From Metallyticus violacea (lineage: Eukaryota > Arthropoda > Insecta > Mantodea > Metallyticidae), in contig CM060834.1 in assembly GCA_030762175.1 (NCBI GenBank), forward strand, positions 28,588,501-28,652,500: a stretch of DNA of 64,000 bases. The letters run 5' to 3'. The number at the start of each line of letters is the position of its first letter. Within the stretch, counting starts at the first letter, position 1. Under the pieces are notes generated by a model. That model did not search any database. It was not told where the DNA came from and saw nothing but the letters and a program-made list of their open reading frames with translations. The translations under genes and the position numbers were made by a program. This document shows positions 1-11,087 of this stretch, piece after piece.

Positions 1-337
1 AAGTGATGGATGCTGTTGGTGCCCATTTTGCAGGATTTAAATGTTAAAATCAAAGATGTGAGAAGTGAATTGCATTAAAGGGTAACTATATTGAAAAGTG
101 AAATATAGTTTTTGCCTTTATCACATCTACTTATGGACCTACCATCGTATGTGATTATTTCCGTTTTATCGCAATGTATACAGCTGCTTGTGCATTTTTC
201 GGAATCGAATTAAGGGTATGCATGTTACGAAGTTGGGTTTACTACTTGTGTTATCCTTCAGATGGCATAATTCAATACATTTATTGCTACATTTTAATAG
301 TTTAACGGATATTAGAATGTGTGTGCTATCAATGCTC
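1..337. other. AT-rich sequence, nothing recognised
   Basis: No reading frame, repeat or RNA-like structure that I can support before the first microsatellite. Confidence 0.6.

Positions 338-410
<73 letters not shown>
338..410. repeat. (TAA)n microsatellite
   Basis: About 24 almost perfect TAA units. Trinucleotide AT-rich arrays recur throughout the window. This one is not inside an R1 copy. Confidence 0.97.
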
Positions 411-412
<2 letters not shown>

Positions 413-1031
413 TTGCCGAATGTAAGTGTTCCAAAAGTTTTACTATTTTAAGGGTTGGTAGTGGCTGGCAATCAAGTTGGCACTACCCGTTCCTGTGAAT
501 TAGAGCCATCCCATTATTTTCCAGATACAGGTTAGGGCTATAATAGAAAATTTAATGTTAAGTCGAATCGCTTTTAATAATTCTGATCAACTGTCCCTAG
601 AAATTGCAAGTCCAGGCTTTTCACTGACGGAAAAATCTTAAAAACACTGAAAAATATTCCAGCAAATAAAATTTAATGCTGTAAGTAATACCGTAACACC
701 AAATCAGATATTCCTTTCTTTGTTATTACTATCAGGTTAGTTAGGCTGTTCTTGTGGTGAAAATGCTGCCAAGAAAATTAACAGAGAAAGATTAACAACC
801 TTAGGTGGTATTTGTGCAGTGAAATTTATTCGTGGTTAATGATTTATTGTATATAGTAATTTTGCAGAATACCATTCACATCTTCTTGCGATATTCCTCT
901 ATCCATCTTCCTTCTTCGTATCCATTACCCACGGTAAAACTGCTGTAAAGTGCGAAAAATACAATACACCGTTTTCAGATATCAATCATTTACGGTAATT
1001 ATAAAATAAGCTAAGCCCGCCAAGTTCTTAA

Positions 1032-1063
<32 letters not shown>

Positions 1064-1539
1064 GTATTCCAGTAAAATTCAGAAACGTTACACCTTCTCA
1101 ACTAAAGATCAAATTGGTATTTAGGAGAAAGAAATAAAGTAGTAGTGATAGTGACAATGGTTGTCCAGGGTAAAAAAAAAAAAAAACACTATTCACACAC
1201 TTTAATTAACTGGTGTTCTACATAATTCCCTTTTATTTCAGTGTAAAACACTGTAAAAAGAAAAAGTAAATGCTTATGAGTAAAGTTTTAATTAATGAAT
1301 CTGTAACTTCTGCGTTTTAACAGCTGTTAGTTAAAACACGTCAGATGGATTTACTGAGAAATAAACCCAACACTGAACGGATGTGGGAGCAACAACATCA
1401 AAGGTGCCGACGCAAGCTGTTCGTCCTGCATATACTGCGGATTTATAGCGATTTTCAATTGTTATGTTGCGCATGTTTTAATTGCTACTTTCAACTGTTT
1501 TGTTTATGTTCGAATGTGAAACAAACGACGTCAGTTTGT
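411..1539. other. AT-rich sequence with a poly-T run at 1035-1063
   Basis: The only clear element is a run of 29 T. It could be the A-tail of a minus-strand retroposon, but no SINE or LINE body is visible beside it. The rest has no supported feature. Confidence 0.6.
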
Positions 1540-1683
1540 ATGATAGCACAGTTAAGCTATGCAGAGTATCTTGAAATCTTACTTATTTATGGTGAAACGC
1601 ATCATAAAATTACTGCAACGGCACGAATCTATTGAGAAAAGTTTCCAACAGAGAAACGCCTCACTCAACGCCATGTTTGTTAA
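1540..1683 (+). pseudogene. DUF4817-like helix-turn-helix remnant of a transposon protein
   Basis: The frame contains LSYAEYLEILLIYGE, then TATARIY, an in-frame TGA at 1633-1635, then EKFPTEKRLTQRHVC, and stops at 1681. Spacing and key residues (EY-x6-YGE, an A-rich helix, a Y followed by xxFP) match the short DUF4817 helix-turn-helix domain found at the N-terminus of many insect transposon-derived proteins. That assignment is by family memory. No downstream catalytic domain is visible, and the internal stop shows decay. A consensus-like GTAAGT lies shortly after at 1702. Confidence 0.55.
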
Positions 1684-1816
1684 CCTGTGTCAGCTGTTTA
1701 CGTAAGTAATTATGAATATGAAGTAAAACTATTATATTTGTATTATATAATGTCTAATTTTTAGACTGTGATTAACTGTGATTAATGAAAAGATTATAGA
1801 ACAATATGTTAAATGC

Positions 1817-2079
1817 CAGGAGTTACCGAAGTCGTTTAAGACACGAAATCGCACGATTATCTGGGGTTCGATTCCCCTTCAACATTGTCTTCTCTGAATG
1901 AGTTTTTTCGCAGTTCTCATCAACGACAAATGCCGAGGAAATGCCCTGAACGTATGTCTGTAAGCTGCTTCCTTAAAAAAGTCCTTTCCCAATTTATAAT
2001 TTCATTTAATGTATAATCTGTGTGTACAACCTGTGATGTCTCAGAAGTGAAAACGGGTATTAAACACTTTAAAAAATAC
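1817..2079 (+). mobile_element. SINE-A (tRNA-derived), diverged full-length copy
   Basis: A degenerate tRNA-like head (A-box-like region near 1822-1840, B-box GGTTCGATTCC near 1866) is followed by the body shared with all other SINE-A copies: ATGCCGAGGA, TCCTTTCCCAATTTAT, and the 3' end AAAACGGGTATTAAACA. It is more diverged than the 36-kb and 49-kb copies, so it is probably older. No target duplication is visible. Confidence 0.85.
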
Positions 2080-3567
2080 ACATTGCAAATTTTAACTATT
2101 TAGATTTTAATACTGCTCTGTAAAGTAGGCTGATATAGAGGCAAAATTAGCAAATTTAACTTTGTGTGGCCCTATAGAAATGGTATTAAAAATAAAGTTA
2201 AAATATTAAATTTTTGTAAATCAACGCCTATCTCAATTGGGGTATATGGGTGCGACTCTAAGGAAAACCTTGGAAAAAAAAAAAGATATAGTTAACAGTA
2301 ATAAGAAAACCGAGCGGAATAACTAGGCGGTAAACGTTGATGCTTGTGCAAGTGACACTGGCTTGAGCTTTCGAAGCGATCTTTCTGAGGAATCCGAATG
2401 TTTTGTAGGGGGCGCTCTCCGGCATCGGGGTGTTCTATCTGGAAATCCCGTTTACGTCGATATGTCACCCCACTCATAGATCCTGGACGCCCGGTGTTTC
2501 CCCCACTTATCCCTAATGGGGGCGTAGGCTCAAACGGCCAGAAGTACCGAAATATCCTTCGTTACTTAAAACCCAATCCAATCCAACTGTAATAAAATAA
2601 GAGACATTTAGAAAACATTTAGGAAATGGGCATTAAAGCAAAATATTGAAGAAATAAATAAAACATTGTTAAGGAATATGCAAAGTTAAAACCTTATGGT
2701 AAGAAAGAGCTGGGAAGAATAGCTTAGTGTGATGAAATTGGACTGGAAGCTGAAAGAGTTTTATCGAAATTTAACTGCTTCACTTGTCATGGTCATTGTT
2801 TTCAAGGAGTTAAATCGTTTAGTTCAGCTCATGATATACGAGAGGTGAACAATCATTTAAATCTATAACAAAAATGTTTGGAAACAGTTTTATGTAAATA
2901 TATAATAATATTTTCCTTTTTTGATTTATGTTTCATATTGGTACTCATATAGCAAGCACATCATTCGGCAATTTTTAATTTTATATGCCAGATACTTAAC
3001 ATTTATATAATATTACAGGAGTTTCATCATGTTATATCATATTTCATTATATTATTTATTGATTTTAAGAATTTAAACAGATTTTTACTGTGAGATGAAT
3101 TGTTGAGAATTTCTAGAAGGTCAGGTAAATTGTTTTGTGCGCTCTGAAGTTGATATTGTAAACATTCGTATAGTAAGTGTCGTAAAGTTTTGGCGGTGTG
3201 ATGGATGTTGCATTCAATAAATGCGAGTGTGTTTAATGTGTATAGTCTGATGTCCAGTTGGTGATTTGGCCCATATGATTCAATTTCTGCACAGGATATG
3301 ATGTTCTTGAATTCTGTTTTATTTTGTGTAGTTTGCTAGATGGTTGTTGTGTACAAGTTGTTTATCAGAAAGTATAGATATTCCTGGTTACACATTTTGG
3401 TAGTGGTGGTATTTATTATTTCAACTACACTAGGTATGCATATATTGCACATCATAGTCGCAAGGGTGTAAGACCGTTCATGCTCTAGTAAAATATTTCA
3501 TTTCTGAAATTAATGACAAAAAAGAAGACAACATCAACAAGAACGCACTAACATACACACACAAGAC
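2080..3567. other. No gene recognised; GC-richer patch at 2380-2560
   Basis: The patch around 2380-2560 is much richer in G and C than its surroundings and carries short overlapping frames on both strands (61 and 64 codons) that resemble nothing I know. The remainder is AT-rich without features. Confidence 0.5.
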
Positions 3568-4156
3568 TTTTTTTTGAGTAGTATTTAATGCTCGTTTTAA
3601 CTACTGAGGCATCACAGGCGGTGACACTGAAAATACATGAAATGAAAATGATAACTTGGGGAAGGATTTTGTTTTAAAGGAAGGAAACGTTCAAGGTCTA
3701 AGTTTAGGGTACCTTCCCGGCATTGGCCCTTTATGAGGACTGAGGAAAACCTGGAAAAAACCTCAGTCAGGAGGACGGGAATCAAGCCCCAGACCTCCCG
3801 CTCATGAGTCCGCGCCTTAACAACCTTGGCTACTTTTTTTTTTTTTTGAATGATTTATTTATGACGCTCTTTAACAGCTCAGGTCATCAGCGTCCCATTC
3901 AACTCAGGGCGTGAAACGGCCGACAAATTTTGCTCAGAGGCCTCTCTTTCAGGCTTGAGGTTCTTTTTCGTGCCGTAAATGTACGACACGGAACCCACGG
4001 CTTTACTTCCCTTCCGAAGGAAGCCATACTTAGGATTTTTACGCCCTGAAAAAATCCATCGATCCTGGCCGGATTCGAACCCGCGATCTTGGGTTTAGGT
4101 GGCAAATACGGTAACCACTACACCACCAGGACCGACAACCTTGGCTACCCGGGGCA
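3568..4156 (-). mobile_element. SINE-A, interrupted by a SINE-B
   Basis: Read on the minus strand, the tRNA-like head lies at the high-coordinate end. The B-box complement is near 3780-3795, and the body and the TTTAATGCTCGTTTTA tail are at 3570-3830. The head is cut by a 301-bp SINE-B. The two SINE-A pieces are 3568-3833 and 4149 to about 4156, and a 14-bp direct repeat (ACAACCTTGGCTAC) flanks the insert. Confidence 0.9.
3834..4134 (-). mobile_element. SINE-B (tRNA-derived) nested in SINE-A
   Basis: A full-length copy on the minus strand. The poly-A tail appears as T at 3834-3847, and the tRNA-like head lies at 4060-4134 with B-box complement GGATTCGAACCC and A-box complement GGTAACCACTACACCA. 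The target-site duplication ACAACCTTGGCTAC is perfect (3820-3833 and 4135-4148), the hallmark of LINE-mediated target-primed insertion. The 68-codon minus-strand frame inside it is not a gene. Confidence 0.95.
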
Positions 4157-5374
4157 GTACACACACATGAAACATACATACAATAATTCTGATAATCATA
4201 TAATTTTTGTATTATTTACGTACAATGTTTATAGAAATTTCTTGTCCCTAAAACAACGTATTTCATTTAAGAAAATGCCCAGGTTAAGCCAGTTTCGACT
4301 ATTTACAATTAAGTCCCAACATGCCAACCTTCCCCTAATGGATGTTAAAAATAACTTTTATCCTAGCGTCTTCTGTCTGTGTACACTTCTCATTGTTATG
4401 TGAAAGTGCGGTTCGGAGATGGACTGAAATAGAAGGCCTAAATGAATTACAATGTGATTTCTGAAAGCCAATTCCAGGAATGGAGAGTGGTCGAACTATG
4501 GTGTACTACGAGAGGTGAGTTGCTGAGAATATGAAGTCTACAGCAAACTAAATGTAATTAGATACTGGCTAAGAATAACTTGGCATCTTTATGTAGAGGT
4601 AGTTTTGTAGCTCCTTTGCTGCTGAATGCGTATGTTCGTTTATTGTTGTGAGGGTGTTCACATTGCCATTATGTTCCTCCCTTATTTCATCAGAATTTTG
4701 AGCATGAAACTTTTTTTTTTATTTACAGCTACAAGCAAATAATAGAAACATCAGTAAAACTAAAGACCTACAACCTATTGTTACTTTATTCTAAAATTTA
4801 CATTATCCAACCTTAACACTATTAAATTAGTGAGAAAGCAACTTATAGACCGTGAGCTCAGAATTTTTTTTTAGTTTTCATGACATATTTAATGAATGGT
4901 CCAAAACAACAGGCTATGATTTCGTTTAACGATTACTACACGCAAAAATCTCATTCCTGCTGTAGGGATAATTTTTCGTTCGTTGACATGGCAATTACTT
5001 TTTTTCCGTAAGCTTTCAACAACTCGTGCTCAGTTAGAGTTTATCCGAACGATATACAGCTCATTCATATGCATTTGATAAATTATCCAGTGTGGAAATG
5101 GTGGAAATGTTAAAGGTTGTGACAAAAACTACAGGGAAAAAAGTTTTACCAATAGCAGCAAAATAGTAAGTAGATCTTCATTTGTATCATTCATCATGTT
5201 CCTCTAATCTTCTGTCAATGGTTCAAAAGACCAGGTTTTTGACCTATGTTTTATTAATGTACTACAACTTTGAGCACTGTAAATTAAGTATTATAGGGAG
5301 CTAACCGAAATAAGTTTTTGGTGCACAAATAAGCAACTGCATTTCTTTTAGTTCTATTTTTATGTCATCATCTG
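4157..5374. other. No feature recognised
   Basis: AT-rich DNA. A 104-codon frame that starts within the SINE and runs to 4403 is without protein character and is left out. Confidence 0.55.
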
Positions 5375-5625
5375 CGAGGACGAGTCAAAAATTATCTACA
5401 TTTTCGGCATTACATGTCTTCTGCGCATGCATGTTTACAGTGTGTTTGTGTGATTGTGGCCACGGGTGTGGAATTTGCCCCTCCAGTAAAAATGTCGGCT
5501 CCGATAGCATTTTGCACCAAGGAGGAACAACGAGCAATTATCTGGTTAGCGAGTGTGAACGGGACTGAAATTCCTCGTGGACTTGTATCCAATTCGGGAA
5601 CAGCGCTTTATCATGTAAAATTGTT
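5375..5625 (+). mobile_element. 5' end of a mariner-like element
   Basis: The segment starts with a mariner-type terminal sequence, CGAGGACGAGTCAAAAA. About 117 bp later an ATG at 5492 opens MSAPIAFCTKEEQRAIIWL, followed by GTEIPRGL and NSGTALYHV. This matches the N-terminal helix-turn-helix of the GVQW/SETMAR-like mariner transposases (CTKEEQR, then an AEI-like helix). The match ends near 5620, and no catalytic domain or 3' terminus is visible, so this is a truncated copy. Confidence 0.6.
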
Positions 5626-5648
5626 TTTTAGTAGACGGCGATGGTTAA

Positions 5649-5888
5649 AGGTGGCAGGATGAGTGTATTGCACAATTTGAACGGCTAACCGCTTTTTGGA
5701 ACACAAAAGCGCCTAACCTGGACGATTACACGAAGAGGGAACTGCCGTTAACAATGCGAATTAATGCACAAGAAGCTGAAGCCAAACTTATTGTTTCAAA
5801 AGTGACTTCGCGACAAACCGAAAACCTTCTCGGTAGAAATGCACCGCTGGAGTACGTTGAACCCCTTAATATTCAAGAACTTGCCTGA
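5649..5888 (+). other. Unassigned 79-codon open frame
   Basis: Open from just after a TAA at 5646 to a TGA at 5886, with an internal ATG at 5754. It contains DECIAQFERL, NLDDYTKREL and APLEYVEPLNIQELA. Its composition is polar and protein-like, but I do not recognise the family. It sits directly after the mariner 5' end, so it could be more transposon debris or a host exon. Confidence 0.25.
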
Positions 5889-6137
5889 GCATAAGGTGGT
5901 GTGAGACTGTGCTTACTTAGGAATCAAAATAGACGCAAATCTACTTACTATCTACTCACTATTTCATTTTTGTGCACTCATACCATCATGGAAACATGTG
6001 CTCTGCTGTGACGTCATCAAAAGCAGGGATTATTGTTTTTAATAACACTAAAGACAATCTCTTGGTTATATATCGAGAGATGTCAGTATCAGCACTCTTA
6101 TTATTTTATCTGCAGCAAAATTTTCGTAACGTTCAGT

Positions 6138-6360
6138 TATGGCCACATTATTTGAAATGTAAATTTTCTATTTATAAATTTGTACTATAGTTGTAGATTA
6201 AAATTAACAGATAACATTGATGCATGCAAGTAGTATAAATTAATATTTTATGGCCACATTATTTGAAATGTAAATTTTCTATTTATAAATTTGTACTATA
6301 GTTGTAGATTAAAATTAACAGATAACATTGTTGCATGCAAGTAGTGTAGATTAATATTTT
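6138..6360. repeat. 111-bp tandem duplication, two copies
   Basis: The unit beginning TATGGCCACATTATTTG at 6138 repeats at 6249 with about three substitutions in 111 bp. Such low divergence points to a recent duplication. No coding content is evident. Confidence 0.93.
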
Positions 6361-6912
6361 TAGGTTTTATACTTTATACTTAATTTTACACCAAGTGCAT
6401 CTGAATTCAATTGCTGCCTTCATGTTTCTAGCATTTAAATAATGAAATGTCAAATGTCTAAGTGACATTTTCTAACTCTTACGGGATAAGCAAAAACTAC
6501 CCATCTCTGTTAGCACTTAATTATTATCAAAATTCTTATGAAGACATTTTTACTATAAAATTATTTTGTATAACCAATCGTTGTCAAAAATATACCAGGG
6601 AGAAAAAATTAATAACAATAAAGAGGTTCTATCATGTGACGTAAGAGTCGGTTACAAGTGTCATTCAAACATTTTATTATGTGTATTTCAGATTTTAGTG
6701 GCAAATAAGTACAGATATAACCTTTATGATAACAGGAGCATATGTTATAATATTATTTAGTATAAATTTGTACTTACAAAAAAGTATTATGAAACAAGAA
6801 TACTTATATTCATGTTTTCTTCTCACAGCTGACAGAAAGAGTTTAGTTTTTCAATTTTTACACAGTAGTTGAAATTGGTGTCTCGTAAAACTCCCTGGGA
6901 AGGAACGTCAAC
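6361..6912. other. No feature recognised
   Basis: AT-rich sequence with only short unsupported frames (60 and 64 codons). Confidence 0.55.
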
Positions 6913-7045
6913 ATGGACCAGAGGTCTCTTTTTTTTCAACCGATAAACGGGATTGATCTTTCAGACGAAGCACAGGTTGCTGTGTATCAACCACTGGTTT
7001 TTCTCTCTTTAAAACTTCAAAAAGCCCTCAACTCTTCTAATGGGA
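6913..7045 (+). CDS. Possible first coding exon, unknown protein
   Basis: An ATG in a good context (CAACATGG) opens 44 codons starting MDQRSLFFQPINGIDLSDEA and including VAVYQPLVFLSLKLQKAL. At 7046 the frame reaches a consensus donor GTAAGT after AATGGGA. Read unspliced, it stops at 7057. No family is recognised and no partner exon was found. The evidence is only start context, open frame and donor, each of which can occur by chance. Confidence 0.22.
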
Positions 7046-7059
7046 GTAAGTTCTTTTAA

Positions 7060-8087
7060 TGACTATTTGAGATGAATGAGATCGAGATACTTTAAGCATT
7101 GTACATTTTGAAATGTTGCACTTATTTAATGTTAACGGTGAATCAGCAACATTCTTAAAATCAAAGAAATCACTTGACTCCATTGGAACTACATGAAAAG
7201 TATTTATAGTTTTGGGTTAATCTACAATTCCATGTAAATCTTGAGGAATGAAGGCCTTACTTATCCTTATTCTTTTCTCTGTAATAGCAAAATCTCTATT
7301 GTAATTAAAAAAATATAGCCACTTCAAAACAGTTCTAAATTAAAAGTTTCCCTTAAAAACTAATATTATAATGACATGGCACTTAGAACACAAGATGACA
7401 GAATAGCATGACATTTAGAACTGTACTGTCTGTTAACGAGTATTTGAACTACTTCATCCATGTATAGGAACTTAGAACAAGACTAGGAATATGCATCTGG
7501 GCACATAGAACGTACTTTTGAAATAAAATGATTAAATTTAAAAATGGAACTTAGGACGTTTGACATTTCTACTGTTCAATTATAATATAAACGCTTCCTT
7601 CACTCTAAAACAGGTTTACAAAACTTAACAAAAGAATGGCGAAATCGCTCACTAGGTTAAGACGAAAATACTCACTCTTTTGTTTACAATCATGCCTTGA
7701 CCGCCTCCATTCTTCTGCTGCGAATCTGTATATCAACTTTTTTCTCTTTTCACTGACGTCAAATCCTTTTTCGGTCAATGTTAACACACTCTAGGCCAAA
7801 TATGGCACCTCTAGATTATGTTTGGAATGGAGCTGGAGCTTGCCATGACATGTTTCTCAGCTAAGAAATCACGTGTAAGTTGTCTGCGATTTTGCTTTGT
7901 GAGGTGCCTTCTTGTTAGAAAGAAAAACAGTTAATTGGTTTTGTTTTACAAAGTTACAAAGAATTAAGTAAACATACATAAAAACAATTGAAGCGTTGAT
8001 TATTTCAAAACGGGACTAGTCACTCAATAGTAGTTTTGAAAAAATACCAAAAGACTTAATGATGCGCGCGCACCACATTTCTTAACT
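7060..8087. other. No feature recognised
   Basis: AT-rich sequence. A 60-codon minus-strand frame at 7605-7787 has no recognisable character. Confidence 0.5.
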
Positions 8088-9627
8088 TCATTTTAGCGAA
8101 TTCCGAAGGAATTCCGCTATTGCGGTTGTACCCATGAAACGATTTTTGAAAAAATTCTTAAAATATCCATCGATTCTGCCTACTAGACATCGAAAACAGC
8201 AATGAAAAAATGTGTATATATATATAACAAACAATTCGTCCAGTTCGTTAACCAGCAAAATTGAACTATTGGGGAAGGGAGTTAACCTAAAGCTAAAATG
8301 GCTTTAAAAATTGAAAAGTCGTTCTGGCTGCAGCATTTTTCCTCAAGTAATATAGATATTTTTCTTTAAAATAAATTGATAAAAGAAGTTTCCAAAATTC
8401 GGGTCTTTAGGAGAGGAGGTATACCTGAAAAATGAGTGGGTGTTAAAGCGAAATATAAAAATCGTTCTAAAGGTCGCAATTTTAAATGAGAAACCGGGAA
8501 TATGCCATTAAATAAAACAAGAAACACAATTTCTGAAAATCAGTGAAATTGGACTATTAAGAAGGAGGAGGGTGTTTACCCAAAACTCAAATTTAAAATC
8601 GCTCTAGTGGCATGAATATTTGTTTTTTTCGCAACGAAACTCGTCGGTATGTACCATTTAAATAAGATAAGAAAAATAGTGCCTGAAAATAAGAAAAATC
8701 GGATCATTAGGAGGGGGGTAATCTAAAACCCAATATTTAAAAATTGCTCTATCGACACCAATATTTGTTTTTAACAAAAAAAAAATCGGTATACACCATT
8801 TAAATAGCAAAACAAAAATGGTTTCTGGACATTATGGACACCAGACCTGTAGAAGAGGGGGTATACTTGAAAACCTAAATTTAAAAAAACGCTCTTGCGA
8901 CTTATTTTATCTATAGTGTTTTAAATAAAAGGACAATTAATTCAGCATATAAACTTTATTTATAATGATACATATGTTTTATATTTAACAAAAGCATGGT
9001 CTGAAGATAGAAAATGTGAAAATTAATCTAATATGTGTATGAAAATTATATTTGCATGTAAGAGCGCTCTATAATAAGCTACAGAAAACGTTTGCGTTAC
9101 ATGTTTTTACAATAACATTTAAATTGAATTTTAAAATCATTGAAATTCGATCGAGCTTTCGATTGTTTATTGTTGACTGTGCATATTTTACATTGTGCAT
9201 TGTAATTTTTTTTAAATAGTAATATGTTTTGTTTTATTTAAACATATGAAAATCATCTTAAACACATAATATAACTCGAAACTTTCTGTTATTTCTATTT
9301 TAGTGAATGTAAAGATGATATCAAGGGATCAGTTCATAAACATTGTTATATTTAAAAATGTTTAAAAATACCCACACAGTATAACTTTGTCCATCAGAGG
9401 TCACATATTTAATTTAATTAAAATATACCATTATTATTTTGGTTTAATCTCCATAGCAATAATAATAATTCTAAAAATGTGATTTCTCTTTTGTAATGCT
9501 TATAGGTTGCATGAATTTGAATTTTGTTTCCCTAATACCACACCGTAATGCCATAACTTATTTCATTAATTAATAAGACCATAATTTGGATTTTATATTC
9601 TATTAAAATTATTCTACTAGGAGTTCG
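8088..9627 (-). repeat. R1 dispersed repeat, copy a (reverse orientation)
   Basis: It begins with the conserved hairpin-like end (GCGAATTCCGAAGGAATTC at 8096, then CGCTATTGCGGTTGTACCCATGAAAC). Degenerate units of about 140 bp follow (8280-8920), recognisable by CGCTCTAGTGGCA and ACCATTTAAATA. Next come the conserved middle (8920-9450), a short AAT microsatellite (9460-9475) and the far module ending TTATTCTACTAGG. The same order, inverted, appears at 40.7, 54.0 and 61.9 kb. No protein is encoded. Confidence 0.85.
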
Positions 9628-9809
9628 GCTTCTCAGAAGGGTTGCTTCCGTTTCAATGGCTGGTGACAAACCGTCCCAAAGCCAAGTCACCGCAGTATCG
9701 CACCAGCCCATCTCGAATCTGTAACAGAGTCAACAGAAGACGATTTATGGAATGGGAGAACGGACAATTCACCTAAGCGAACAGGGAAAACCAAGAGGAA
9801 AAAAAAAAA
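9628..9809 (+). other. GC-richer, exon-like segment of unknown nature
   Basis: Between R1 copy a and a SINE-A lies DNA with different composition. One frame stays open from 9621 to about 9776 (contains LLPFQWLVTN and RFMEWENGQ). Another holds ESVTESTEDDLWNGR and PKRTGKTKRKKKK and runs into a donor-like AAAAAG/GTCAGT at 9809. No family is recognised. It may be a host exon or transposon debris. Confidence 0.22.
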
Positions 9810-9852
9810 GGTCAGTATGAATGGCTGTTAGGGATTTCAATCCGGAGGAACA

Positions 9853-10113
9853 GCCACGGTGGCCGAGGTTGTAAAAGGCATACTCGTGAGCGGGATGTCT
9901 AGCGTTCTATTCCCACCTGGGCCGTTCTCCCTGACTGAGGTTTTTTTCCGGGTTTCCCCAGTCCTCATAAATGAGGCACCCCAAACCTAGACTAGGGTGC
10001 TTCATTTTGTTAAAAATATCCTTTCCCAATATATCATTTCATCTCATGTATCATCAGTGTTAGCGCCTGTGGTACCTCTGTAGTAAAAACAGGCGTAATA
10101 CATCATTAAAAAA
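9853..10113 (+). mobile_element. SINE-A, full-length
   Basis: A-box-like GGTGGCCGAGGTTG is near 9859 and a degenerate B-box (GTTCTATTCCC) near 9905. The shared body (CCTCATAAATGAGGCACC, TCCTTTCCCAATATATCATT) and 3' end (AAAACAGGCGTAATACAT) follow. Confidence 0.9.
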
Positions 10114-11087
10114 TTTGTATAATGTACAACTCATTTACAAACACTATATCGTTCTTACCTAAATGCTATAAAATAGACAAGTCCCCTTTTAGAACTCAGC
10201 GCTTCTGTTGTTATTACACCTATTCCTCTTCCCTTTCTTCTCTTTTATCTTCTTTTCTTTTCCTTTATTTTTTTAAAAGTAATTGAAATAATATTGGTAA
10301 TAATAGTAATAATAATAATATGTATATTACAAATAGTATGAACCCTAGTTTGTTTTGTATCTATATTTATCCTTTTCTCTGCCATTAAGTTTAAACTTAA
10401 TTTATGTAGTACGTTTTCTCATTATTTCCAACGTTCGAAACTATTTTTTCTTTACCACTTTCTCTAACCTTCGCGCCATTCAGCATTTGTTGTTCATTTC
10501 TTTTTATTGATCTTCCTTGTTCTTTTGTATTTCCCTTTTCATCCTTTAAAAGATTGTCGTTCTTTTGCTTCCCTTTCCACGCCTCTTTCCAAATTGCAAC
10601 GCTTTGTTTTTTGAGCATACTAATGTAGGCGTCTGAAGTCGCCTTGGCATGCGACTGCTGCCGGTGTTCGCGAACGACAATCATGGAGACTGGTTCTAAC
10701 ATTCATAACCTGAGAAACTCTTATTTGGGATTACGGGTCCGTGACATTGACAGCAAAACTGCAGCATTGGACGCAATAGACCATGTGAAACCAAAGTCAG
10801 CACTTTTAAGAGCGCAGGCGACAAAAACCTCTCGGCTTCACGGATGACAGAGCGAGTTGTCTTGACTTTTCACTTAGTAATATTCAGAAGTAATTTCTGT
10901 TACGGTGATGGCAATGTAACCAGAGGTGTGTCGAAAACAACGCGGATAATTTGTTACAACTGCTGCTCAGTGTTTACTGCAGTTTTCCAGGTTTTACCTC
11001 CCCGCATTTTCGGTTGGCTGCTAATGATTTTCTTTCTCGCACAGTGGGGAAACATTTTAAATGTGGAGTCTTTGAGACATGTTAAAT
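10114..11087. other. No gene recognised
   Basis: A lysine-rich 101-codon minus-strand frame (10397-10702) overlaps a 67-codon plus-strand frame (10644-10847). The overlapping stretch 10620-10850 has relatively high GC. Neither protein resembles a family I know. Confidence 0.4.

Noticed and set aside
3568..4156. tRNA genes suggested by A- and B-boxes
   Set aside because: These boxes belong to SINE-A and SINE-B heads: stems do not pair and a shared non-tRNA body follows each. No functional tRNA gene was found in the window.
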